Origin: Henckelia pumila
Taxonomy: Eukaryota; Streptophyta; Magnoliopsida; Lamiales; Gesneriaceae
DNA: 64,000 bases
Assembly: GCF_033568475.1 (NCBI RefSeq)
Contig: NC_133123.1
Coordinates: 139,516,062-139,580,061, forward strand
Reading direction: 5' to 3'
The notes beneath the pieces were generated by a model, which searched no databases, was not told the DNA's origin, and worked only from the letters and a program-made list of their open reading frames with translations. The first letter of the stretch is position 1, and each line of letters opens with the position of its first letter. Both the position numbers and the translations under genes were made by a program. Positions 48,629-57,323 of the stretch are shown here, in pieces.

Positions 48629-48946
48629 TTAGATGTGGTTTAATCATAATTGGTTTTAGGATTTTTTTTTCTTATCCTTATCTTTTATTATTTATTTTTG
48701 TTATTTTGCTCTGAGTTCAAAATATATTTCTGAGTTGATTAGTTGTGCTCCTTATTAATCTCTGATATGATATTAAACTATTTGCTACTCTGATCTAGTA
48801 AGTGTTGAGAGTCGGTGTTGTTAACACGACCACACAACACTGTGTTTCTGAGATGATTAAATTCAGGGGGAGCTTTAGTTGCATAAGATAGGGGGAGTTA
48901 TTTTCACTTGTGTGTGTTTTGTCCAGAAAGGCAAAAAGGGGGAGTT
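48629..48946 (+). promoter_or_regulatory. Copia-2 3' UTR with PPT array
   Basis: Contains three PPT-like G-runs at about 48865-48873, 48890-48898 and 48932-48944; the last directly abuts the 3' LTR and is the likely primer. A variant of the dispersed motif (GGTGTTGTTAACACG ... ACAACACTG) lies at 48814-48842. Confidence 0.65.
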
Positions 48947-51740
48947 TGAAAGAACATGTTGTGCACATGTCTTTTAAATTATTTCCTTATTGCATTCAAT
49001 TTTCATATTTATAGTTTTGTCTTTCTTAGAACAAGTTTTAATATTGGTAATATCTGATATATCTTGATTCGAAATATTTAATTCTGATGATATATTGTTT
49101 CCATAGAGAATTACTGAAGAAATTACCAATATTAATCATCAGAATTAAATATTTCTAGAAAGTGCAAGGGCTTGTGGCTAGTTTTTACTGAAGAATACAT
49201 AGAGAATTACTAAAGAAATTCTGAAGCATTGAATATCAATCATTGAAGAATTTCTGAAGAAATACTACTACTACGTTGTGTTGCCGAGTAGTGTTGGAAA
49301 CACTGAAAAATACACGAGTGGAGTGTTGTTCAGAAAGTGTGACGACCCGGTTCTTAATCTCTCAAATCACAAAATTAATCCAAAATCATGAATTAAATCT
49401 AACTTTAAGCTATAAAGAAAAGGAAAAGAAAATAAAAAATAATAATAATTTTAAAATGAGCTGCGCTCGCGCGGCTAAAAATTTCCGCGCGAGCGCACCC
49501 TGTTTTACTCAAAACAGAGGTGCAGCTCGGGGCTGCGCGCGAGCTGCTCTTTTCTACAGCTCGGGCGCGGTCCTGGGCAGAAAAATATTCAAAAATTCTC
49601 AACCTTTTCTCAGCTTAGAAAACATTCTCAATCATCTGTACCAAGTCTAAGAAATCTCATACAAATTCCAAACTCGATCCAAAACATGATATATAAGTTC
49701 CAAATCATGCATATAAACATAACCAAGGTCTCAAGAATCTATACATGCATTTATTACATCAAACAAATCGCTAAAGAACGATAAATGACATCACTTATTT
49801 CATACTTCATACATGTAGTCTAAAACAAACTAGACCAAGGTTCCTTGCTTCTAAAGTTTAAGACATCATCTACAACCCCGAGTCCTCACATGCTAGACTC
49901 TCTCCCAGCTGTCAATGATGTCGATGACTAGCTCCTGCCCCTTCTGTTGTCATGCACACATACAAAATAAGACAACAGCCGGATAAACTCCGGTGAGAAA
50001 ACATTCTCAGTATAACCAACATATAGAAAGCGTTAAATAAATCATCTTGACTCTATTTAAACTCGACTCAACAAATAGAGTACGTAAACGCTTTAAATAC
50101 GAATTGATTCACATAACTTCGAGGCCATCAAGATTCATAAATGATCTTGACATGGATATCCATCTAACGAGTTCGTAACCGACTCGCAAATAAGGTTAAC
50201 AGCAACCTTGGCATAGAATCAATTCAATATAGCATCATATCAACTCGAAAATAAAGATCCACTACATGTGATGGATCGACAACATCACAATCAAATCAAA
50301 AAACATAAATAAGTATGTGGTTTTGGCGGGCCAACTCAAGATTAGTCGTTCTTGAGTTTCAAAGTCCCTACTTCGCGATGTCGTCATTATACCTTCGTTT
50401 ATCTCGGTTCTAAACTCTTCAAATCTGAAGGATACAACCAAAATACATATATCAAACTTCATACCAATCTATCATTTCAGAAACGAGTCAAAACCATCAA
50501 GAATTCATCAATCAATCGCATTTCAAACCTCAACTCTTTCTTCGTTAGTTCAAGTCGGCGTCTTGTGTCGTTTAGCCTTCAAACTCAACTGAAACTGAAT
50601 AAGAAACATACTATAACATTCAAAACATCTCAACAACAACTTCAACTCAAATATCGGCTATCAAAACCGTTCCAAAACTCGATTAAACGACGTAGCGATT
50701 CAAAATCGGTAACCGACGTAATCCCGAAACCATTTCTTTTATTCAAACCATATGTACATGCTCTCAATCAAGAAAACCAGCTGATATATCATTCAAAACT
50801 TCATCTCAATAGCTATAAAAATAGATTAACATGCTGGAATCAAGATTGGATACAAATAACACAAACTCATCAATCCGGTTTCGATATAGAATCGCATAAA
50901 CGTCGATAAACATAATCGAAAACTCAACATCTTATATCTATCAACTTTCGAGCTTCAAACCATACTGAAAGATATGAACACTTACACTAAATCGAAGCCC
51001 TTGTCGTAAGGATTCCAGAACAATTTACGGAATTGAAATCGGACAACCGGTTCAAAAGTTATAAGGATTTGAAGATCAAAATTCTAAAGAAAACAAGAAG
51101 ATCTCGGATGCTCTGTTCTTATTTTCTGAATTTGAGAAGGAATTACACGTGCACATGCTGAGTCTTGCAATAAAATCTGATAACTTTCAACCAAAATTGC
51201 ACTTTAGTCCCTCAAGACTTCAATAATTTCAATTTAGTCTTCGGCCCTTATTTTCATTCAATTTCAATCCTAAATAATTTAAGAATATTAGAATTTAAAT
51301 CGAAACTCTAAATATTCCCAAATTAAATATACTCGAATTAAAATTTAATAAATTCGAATTAATATTAATTAATCTGGGGCCTTATAGAAAGTGTTTCTTT
51401 GGTTTTTATTTTTCGGTTTAGAACTTCCTATTTGTTTATTTTTCTAGTTCTTACTAGTTTTTAGGAAGTCGTTTATTTTCTCAATCTGTTGAGAAAATTA
51501 GTTTTTCATAAAACAATCATTAGTTGGTTTTTGTAAACTGATTTGATTTTCTAGTGATTATTTCGCCATGAGGCATCGCACAAGTACTTGATACTTGTGC
51601 ATAATTATCTGTGTTGTTATTTATTTTTACTGTTAATTGATTATTCTGCTGCATAGTGTTATCGTGAAGTGTTGACAACACTGAATGATACACACACTCG
51701 AATATTTATTTCTGTGATTTTAAACTGTCTAAACCTTACA
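48947..51740 (+). repeat. Copia-2 3' LTR, interrupted by a solo LTR
   Basis: Starts TGAAAGAACATG after the PPT and ends CCTTACA. Removing the inserted solo LTR and one TSD leaves about 740 bp, longer than the 453-bp 5' LTR. The extra material includes a fold-back (49039-49155) and a middle segment absent upstream. Dispersed-motif copies lie at 49279-49305 and 51656-51683. Confidence 0.85.
49338..51386 (-). repeat. Solo LTR of a Gypsy family related to Gypsy-1
   Basis: 2049 bp beginning TGTGACGACCCGG and ending GGGGCCTTATA, with a perfect GAAAG TSD (49333-49337, 51387-51391). Termini resemble Gypsy-1 LTRs (TGTGAGACCTCGG...GGGCGTTACA), from which I infer family and minus orientation. No internal element sequence is present, so it probably arose by LTR-LTR recombination. 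A GC-rich cluster (49459-49570: GCTCGCGCGG, CGCGCGAGCGC, GGGCTGCGCGCGAGC) sits near the same end as in Gypsy-1. Confidence 0.85.
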
Positions 51741-52165
51741 ATTATTATTAATAATAATTTGGAGAGATGATCATATTTTCTTGCATGATCCAGCGTGCCA
51801 TCATCATGCAGGTTTGCAGAGTTAATTAATTAGACATTTGTAGATCGAGTGGTACTTGACATGCAATATATGCATGTCTTTTAAGTATTTTTGTTATTAT
51901 ATACTGTTATAATTAAACGTACGTAGATTAAATATTTATTTTATAATGTATTTATGTGATGAGAGAGATGATAATAATTAATTTTGTAATCTTATAGAGA
52001 TATTTTTTAATATAATAAGTACATCATGACATAAAAGTAGTTCCTCTAAATTTCTCGTATATTATAATGTAGTAGAAATTAAATTATTAGAAATGAGATA
52101 ACTTTGGTCTATTAATTAATGTCGATATCGTTTGAATATCGTCCTACAGAAGTTACGCCATGCCC
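51741..52165. other. AT-rich flank
   Basis: Between Copia-2 and the duplicated segment. Non-coding, AT-rich; I see no further structure. Confidence 0.5.
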
Positions 52166-53058
52166 ATTGCATTGACAATTTGATGCCTTTTTCCTGAAGT
52201 AATTTGGAAATATAATTTTGGACTTCACTTACATCACCAGAAGAATAAACCCAACTTCAATAGTAGAAATGAAATATAAATAATAATTTTGGAAAATCAT
52301 ATTTTCAAATAATTTAATCACCTGGGGCCAGAAAAGTTATTTTACTTTGATGCACAAGAGTGTATTAATATAAAATAAATAAAAAAAAAAGATTACCGAA
52401 TAATTTTAACCTATTTTCACATTTTTTTCTCAATTTTAATAATATGTTTGTTTTGATTATTTTTTATTTTATTTAATAATCTTATAATGAAAATATTCAT
52501 ACAAACATCCTCCGATTTGAACTTGTATAGTGACAGAGTTCCACGACTTGTGTTGATTTGTACTAGGACTTCACATTCAAATGAGAGCTCGGTGCCCACC
52601 ACGCCAAAATAGACCGATTGTGTTGGTGATATCCCAACCAGTTTCGGATAAAATCTTTTCGTGTAACATTGTTTGTTATATCAATCACTTTTTGACATGT
52701 GTCTCTTAAATCAAAGTTCAATTTATCTATCCACCTAACACATGACAAATGATCGGTGTAACTGACAATGTTACACCAATTTGTAACACATGATTTTTTT
52801 TCGGGTTCAACCAAGTCTATTTTAACAAGTACAAATAGATGGATTGTGTTAGTGATATATCAACTCGTTCAGCTAGTCTATTTTAACAAGTGCAATATCG
52901 ATAATAAGCAAGACCTCTTTACATATAATCTGCTTAGATTTCCAAATTAAAAGTGAGATAAGAGTCTCGAAAACAAGTCAAAGTTTAATAGTACCCTCGT
53001 GTGGCATATCTAAAATGGTACACCAAATTATTGCATCTACATATTTATGAACTCTGTT
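52166..53058. repeat. Tandem duplication, copy A (uninterrupted)
   Basis: About 893 bp running from ATTGCATTGACA to ...GAACTCTGTT. The same sequence, in the same order, continues as copy B from 53059 to 62458 around two insertions. Copy A lacks ~75 bp present in B near 53098-53172. It contains the empty equivalents of both insertion sites (52309-52317 and 52516-52523) and short palindromes such as GTGTAAC...GTTACAC near 52756. No coding sequence. Confidence 0.85.
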
Positions 53059-53276
53059 ATTGCATTGACATTTTTTTTGCCTTTTTCCTGAAGTAATTTT
53101 TGCCCAATAATTCTATTCAAAGCAATGTCTCCTCCGGAATGCGGATCAAGATAAAGCACTTCATAGAAATTCTTTGGGACTTCACTTTTACATCACCAGA
53201 AGAATAAACCCAACTTCAATAGTAGAAATGAAATATAAATAATAACTTTGGAAAATCATATTTTCAAATATTTTAA

Positions 53277-53360
53277 GGGCAACTTGTAGATAACTCCCTA
53301 AATCAAACATAACTTTCAATTTACTCCCTATATTTGTCTTTTCGAAAATGCCCTTGTCGT
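53277..53360. repeat. Left inverted terminus of the virus-bearing unit
   Basis: GGGCAACTTG...ACTCCCTAAATC...ACTCCCTATA...TGCCCTTGTC, lying between the 9-bp duplication and the coat protein stop codon. Pairs imperfectly with 60880-61006 in inverted orientation. Confidence 0.7.
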
Positions 53361-53364
53361 TATT

Positions 53365-54801
53365 TTAATCATTATTATTTCTTGAATTATCAAATGTGGA
53401 ATCGGATTCAAAATCTGATTCACTTGATTCATCAAGATAATAAATATTTTCATCGTCGGATGAAAATTCAATTGTTTCTACGGGATAGAATCCAATAGCA
53501 TATATTTCTTCAAGAAGTTTAATTTTATTTTTCTTTTCGTTTCGTTTTGGACATTCATTCGCATAATTTCCTTCTTCGTTGCACAACCAACATGTGCAAT
53601 TCTTTCCTTTACCCTTTGGGCAAGGTGGTTTTTTGTTATCAAACTTTTTATAAAATTTTCTTTTATAAGGTTTTCTGAAGAAATTCTTTTTAAATTTTTT
53701 TTTCTTATAGGGAATAAATTTCTTATTAAAAGATTTATAAGGTTTATTAAATTTATTCTGTTTCTGTCGTTTTAAATATTTGTGTGACATGTTTGTTTTG
53801 CAACCGTATTCTTTTACTGTGAATTCCATTTTGTCATAACAAAGTTTATTGTTTTGTTTGTAGGATTTAGAGATTCTTTTATTTAGTGTTACTTCATGAC
53901 ATTTCTTTGTTATTATGTCTTTGATGAATTTAATAGCTCCTCCTAAAGTTTTAGCATAAGGACTAGTTAAGAATTCATCTTTACTATGTATAGGTATATT
54001 AGGTATCTTATTAAAGATACTTAGTTTATAATGTTCCTTTTTATCAGCATCTATTAATTGATAATAGTTTGTTTCATAATCACAAATAAATTCTTCTAAG
54101 TAACATAAATTGCATAATTTAATATTATCTAATATAAAGATTGTTCTATTTTGTTCTATATTCTTAGCTACCAAATTAGCATCATTATTAGAAACTCCTA
54201 AAAATTCTTGGTACAAGGCATCAACAAATAGTTCGAAATATCGATGTCCTGTCATTCCTTGTGGTAGATTAGTAATTACTAGGTTTTCAGCCCAAGTTCT
54301 TACTGCTCCTACCAGTGTCATTTTTATCATCCCATGATTTAAAACTTGAATATTCTCACTTTTGTCTAATAATGGTGTTAATTGAATTTGTACTGATAGT
54401 TCATTTGCCCAATGATCTATCTTTGATTTTCTTTCTTTGGCTGTTGAACAACCTAAATCTAAGATATTCTGTTTCACAAATCCTGATGTTTTTGATTCTC
54501 TAAGAATATCTCTAACATCTTTATAAGATCCAGAGTATTGGTCTATGTTATATTTAAATTCTTCATCATCTCTTCCACCACTACCTTCTACATTCGTTCG
54601 TAGATTTAATCGTGGTCTAGAATCATCTTCAGATTCTGATTCTGAAATATCCATATCTCTGTATTGTTCTGAGTCTTGATGTGAATGATATAATTCTTCT
54701 GTATTTACTCCTATTTGTTCAAAATCAGATGAGTCGGTTTCACTAAACATCTCCATACTTATGTTTGTCATAACTAAGGGGATTTCTATACCATGATTCA
54801 A
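53365..54801 (-). CDS. Caulimovirid coat protein, endogenous copy
   Basis: 478 aa, uninterrupted. The N-terminus is acidic (SESESEDDSRPRLN near residue 52). A central region typical of caulimovirus capsids follows (ADKKEHYKLSIFNKIP..., AIKFIKDIITKKCHEV). Then come a strongly Lys/Arg-rich block (KKFKKNFFRKPYKRKFYKK, about residues 365-385), a zinc knuckle CWLCNEEGNYANEC near 404-417, and an acidic C-terminus. In caulimovirid coat proteins the knuckle has a His where this copy has Asn, so zinc binding may be lost. The protein packages pregenomic RNA. Its ATG overlaps the end of the preceding small ORF by 59 nt, a usual arrangement in these genomes. Confidence 0.85.
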   Translation of the reverse strand: MNHGIEIPLVMTNISMEMFSETDSSDFEQIGVNTEELYHSHQDSEQYRDMDISESESEDDSRPRLNLRTNVEGSGGRDDEEFKYNIDQYSGSYKDVRDILRESKTSGFVKQNILDLGCSTAKERKSKIDHWANELSVQIQLTPLLDKSENIQVLNHGMIKMTLVGAVRTWAENLVITNLPQGMTGHRYFELFVDALYQEFLGVSNNDANLVAKNIEQNRTIFILDNIKLCNLCYLEEFICDYETNYYQLIDADKKEHYKLSIFNKIPNIPIHSKDEFLTSPYAKTLGGAIKFIKDIITKKCHEVTLNKRISKSYKQNNKLCYDKMEFTVKEYGCKTNMSHKYLKRQKQNKFNKPYKSFNKKFIPYKKKKFKKNFFRKPYKRKFYKKFDNKKPPCPKGKGKNCTCWLCNEEGNYANECPKRNEKKNKIKLLEEIYAIGFYPVETIEFSSDDENIYYLDESSESDFESDSTFDNSRNNND

Positions 54802-55036
54802 TTTTGAATGGTGGTTCTTCTTCCATTTTTCTTTTTCCTTTATCTATTGGAAGAACTTCCTTAAGATAGTTTAATATTTCATTACTATGTCTTTTTTGTT
54901 CAATTATTAATCTAGTCGTTGCTAAATCAATATATTCTTTGAAATTCTTCTCTAATTCTTGTATTGATAGATTGATCTTATTAATATTATTTTCTAAATC
55001 TCCTAGATCTTTTTCTAATTTTATTAAGGACGTCAT
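54743..55036 (-). CDS. Virion-associated-protein-like small ORF
   Basis: 97 aa, with ATG overlapping the stop of the movement protein gene (ATGA). It is highly helical with heptad-like spacing (LEKDLGDLENNINKINLSI, then LEKNFKEYIDLATTRL), followed by a Lys-rich C-terminal stretch KGKRKMEEEPP. Position between movement protein and coat protein, size, coiled coil and basic tail fit the caulimovirus virion-associated protein, which tetramerises and binds nucleic acid. Sequence similarity is too low to be certain from inspection alone. Confidence 0.6.
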   Translation of the reverse strand: MTSLIKLEKDLGDLENNINKINLSIQELEKNFKEYIDLATTRLIIEQKRHSNEILNYLKEVLPIDKGKRKMEEEPPFKIESWYRNPLSYDKHKYGDV

Positions 55037-55983
55037 TGCGATGAGGTTGACTCATTAACAATAGCTTGTTTAATTTTAAGAATATTTTGATTCATGGTTC
55101 CAATCTTATCAAGAATATCTTCATCATTTCTAGCAAATGATAATGATCTTCTTGGTACAGACTGTTTTGTGATTTGGAGGTCATCTGAACTCCATCTTTT
55201 ATAGGGATTTATTTCTTCAATAAATGCTTTTCGAGGGTGTTCAATTCTTGTAATATTTTCAAACATTCTTTCAACAGAAATAGTTGGTTTTGTTGAAATT
55301 ATTCCTGTTTGAGAATTATTACTTATTGCTAAACCGACAACATAGTTTATATTGATCGGATGGTTTTCTGTTAACATAAGATTATTTTTATAAAAGTAAT
55401 AATCTAATGTTAAAACGTCATTTATGTTTTTATCAAAAAGAGATATATTGTATTGTGGATAAATACAAAATTTCATCTTTTTGTAACATAAATTTCCTTC
55501 AATTTTTCCAAGGATAGAATCCTCGAAATTACGTATTCTTTTGTCACGAACTGTTATTTCAATTGGTGTATCTATTCCTTCTCGGTAGTGAGCTGATATT
55601 ATTATTTCAATTCCTCCGATATGAATATATTTCAGTTCAGATCGTTCTTTTTCACTGGCTTTTGCCATGATGATATTAATATCTTGAGTTGTTAATAACT
55701 TCAGAGTATTAGACCTTGATTCGTTATTTATTTTACAAGATCGTTCTTTTGTACGAATCGAATAATAAATTAAATTTTTTCTGGGATTAATAAAATTTGA
55801 AATCTTACTTAGTATTCCTGATTGGTCTATTAGATTTGTTTTTGAATTAGAAAACTCTGTTTTCTGTATTTCAGCAAACTTACTTTGATTGAATATAATA
55901 TTAAAATTATACTCTTGGTTTTCTTCAGATTCTTTAGATTCATCGACCAGGTTGTTTTGATTTGAAATTGTTACTTCTGTCAT
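55033..55983 (-). CDS. Caulimovirid movement protein, endogenous copy
   Basis: 316 aa, uninterrupted. The central region contains KYIHIGGIEIIISAHYREGI followed by DTPIEITVRDKRI, the conserved core of 30K-type movement proteins of Caulimoviridae, and later NYVVGLAISNNSQTG. Movement proteins form tubules through plasmodesmata for cell-to-cell spread. The gene is the first large ORF after the primer-binding site, and its ATG lies one base after the stop of a small leader ORF, consistent with reinitiation-type translation. The C-terminal third is helical. No internal stops. Confidence 0.82.
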   Translation of the reverse strand: MTEVTISNQNNLVDESKESEENQEYNFNIIFNQSKFAEIQKTEFSNSKTNLIDQSGILSKISNFINPRKNLIYYSIRTKERSCKINNESRSNTLKLLTTQDINIIMAKASEKERSELKYIHIGGIEIIISAHYREGIDTPIEITVRDKRIRNFEDSILGKIEGNLCYKKMKFCIYPQYNISLFDKNINDVLTLDYYFYKNNLMLTENHPININYVVGLAISNNSQTGIISTKPTISVERMFENITRIEHPRKAFIEEINPYKRWSSDDLQITKQSVPRRSLSFARNDEDILDKIGTMNQNILKIKQAIVNESTSSQ

Positions 55984-55984
55984 T

Positions 55985-56277
55985 TTAACAGATGATAGAA
56001 CTTCTTAATTTTCTTAAGGCTATTAAAAGTCTTTTTGTTGAATCTATCTGTTCTAATAAATTCTGAAAATCTTCGAAACTATCAATTGAAGATTGACAAT
56101 TTTTAAGATGTTTCAAATTGTTTTCACAATTTCTATATCAAAATTTATATTTTGAGAATATAAATTAAAGATATTCATTTTTGTATTTTCATACATTTTC
56201 CATTTAGTAAAAATTGTTACTTTTATTATTTTGTTTTTGTTGATCGGATTTCGATAACAAAGTTTGTTCTTATTCAT
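55985..56277 (-). pseudogene. Small leader ORF of the viral genome, frameshifted
   Basis: ATG at 56275-56277 opens a 54-codon frame that ends at TGA 56113-56115. A helical coding-like stretch then continues in another frame (SSIDSFEDFQNLLEQID) to a TAA at 55985-55987, one base before the movement protein ATG. Together they look like a ~95-residue protein broken by one frameshift, in the position of the small ORF VII of caulimoviruses. Function unknown. Confidence 0.5.
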
Positions 56278-56510
56278 AACATATTGTTATGTCTTCATCT
56301 CATCGTTTTCAGAAATTTGAATTATCATTTTCCAGTTGCTTGAAAAATGTTTTTTTTTATGATTTTTGAAATAAAAGGTTTGGAGATCTTTTATTTTATT
56401 CCATAATTGATCTATTTGACGTAAATCTTTTAGTAAGATTATTTTATCAAATAAATTTTTAATCTCAATATCTAAAGTTAATCCAGGAATTAATAATCTG
56501 CTTTATTTAA

Positions 56511-56522
56511 GCTCTGATACCA
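56511..56522 (-). promoter_or_regulatory. Viral primer-binding site (initiator tRNA-Met)
   Basis: TGGTATCAGAGC on the minus strand, the standard origin of reverse transcription in Caulimoviridae (genome position 1 by convention). AATAAA lies at 56502-56507 on the same strand. A 21-bp perfect tandem repeat (56559-56579, 56580-56600) lies just upstream in viral sense. Confidence 0.88.
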
Positions 56523-56600
56523 GGTTGCGGAATTCTTCTAATTCTTATGAATTTTCTTATTCATGGATTTACAGATCTGATTCATGGATTTACAGATCTG

Positions 56601-57323
56601 ATTCATTTATAACAAATAAATGTTTTCATATTAGTTTGGTTCCATTCATGGGTTATTAATACAAATTTTAGTTGATAAATTGATTCAGGTTAAAGCAGAA
56701 GTATTTAAACGATATTCACGAAATGTATCATATTCATGATCATCTTCTATTTCGAACCAGTTTTCTATTATTAATCTTCCATTTCTTATAAAGTATGATG
56801 ACATGATTAATGTATTTTGATTATTTCTTTGAATTAAGGGCTGCAGGAGGTTTAGGAAGGTTACCTTGTTTGAATGAATCTTGGTTTTGAGCAGAGGACA
56901 AATCCTTATTTTTCCTTAACGATCACTTGATCAACTGGTACTTGCTCTATGGATCTCCAGGTTTACTCTTAACCATGAATATTCAATGATTGGTTTCCAA
57001 CCTTATCCTCCTTACGCCCTGCTTGTTTAGTTATTAGCCATAAGGCTTATTTTGTTTCTGATTTTATGTTTCTTAGTTTCTGATAGTTTTCATACGTCTT
57101 GTATGAACCAGATTGTAAGAAACTTTAAGAAGAGAGAGATACTCAAACTTCACTCCTTCTTTTACAGCACAAAACATCTCCTTTTATAGGCGTGGAGAAA
57201 CGCATACATAATTAAAATAAAAGAAAAAATGGGGACCACCCGACACTACATAATGGAAACAGCTCATTTTACATCTGAGTGGATGCCTTTAACATGTGGT
57301 GTGGTCCACGATTTTATTTATTT
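56601..57323 (-). promoter_or_regulatory. Viral intergenic region: pregenomic promoter and leader
   Basis: Between the transactivator-like stop and the PBS. A TATA box CCTATAAAAG lies at 57181-57190, roughly 650 nt before the PBS, about the spacing seen between the cauliflower mosaic virus 35S start and its PBS. No protein-coding sequence is evident; the leader is AT-rich. Confidence 0.7.

Larger units (their letters stand above)
23841..51740 (+). mobile_element. Ty1/Copia retrotransposon (SIRE-like) 'Copia-2', carrying nested insertions
   Basis: The 5' LTR starts TGAAAGAACATG at 23841 and the 3' LTR ends ...CCTTACA at 51740. ATTAT flanks both ends (23836-23840 and 51741-51745), a perfect 5-bp TSD. 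The span of 27.9 kb contains Gypsy-1 (27538-43867) in pol and a solo LTR (49338-51386) in the 3' LTR; without them about 9.5 kb remains, which suits a SIRE element. gag, pol and the env-like ORF are all interrupted by stops or frameshifts. Confidence 0.93.

Noticed and set aside
49276..50909. Two plus-strand frames (124 and 185 codons) in the solo LTR
   Set aside because: They fall inside the solo LTR, cross its boundary in the first case, and show low-complexity, AT-driven composition.
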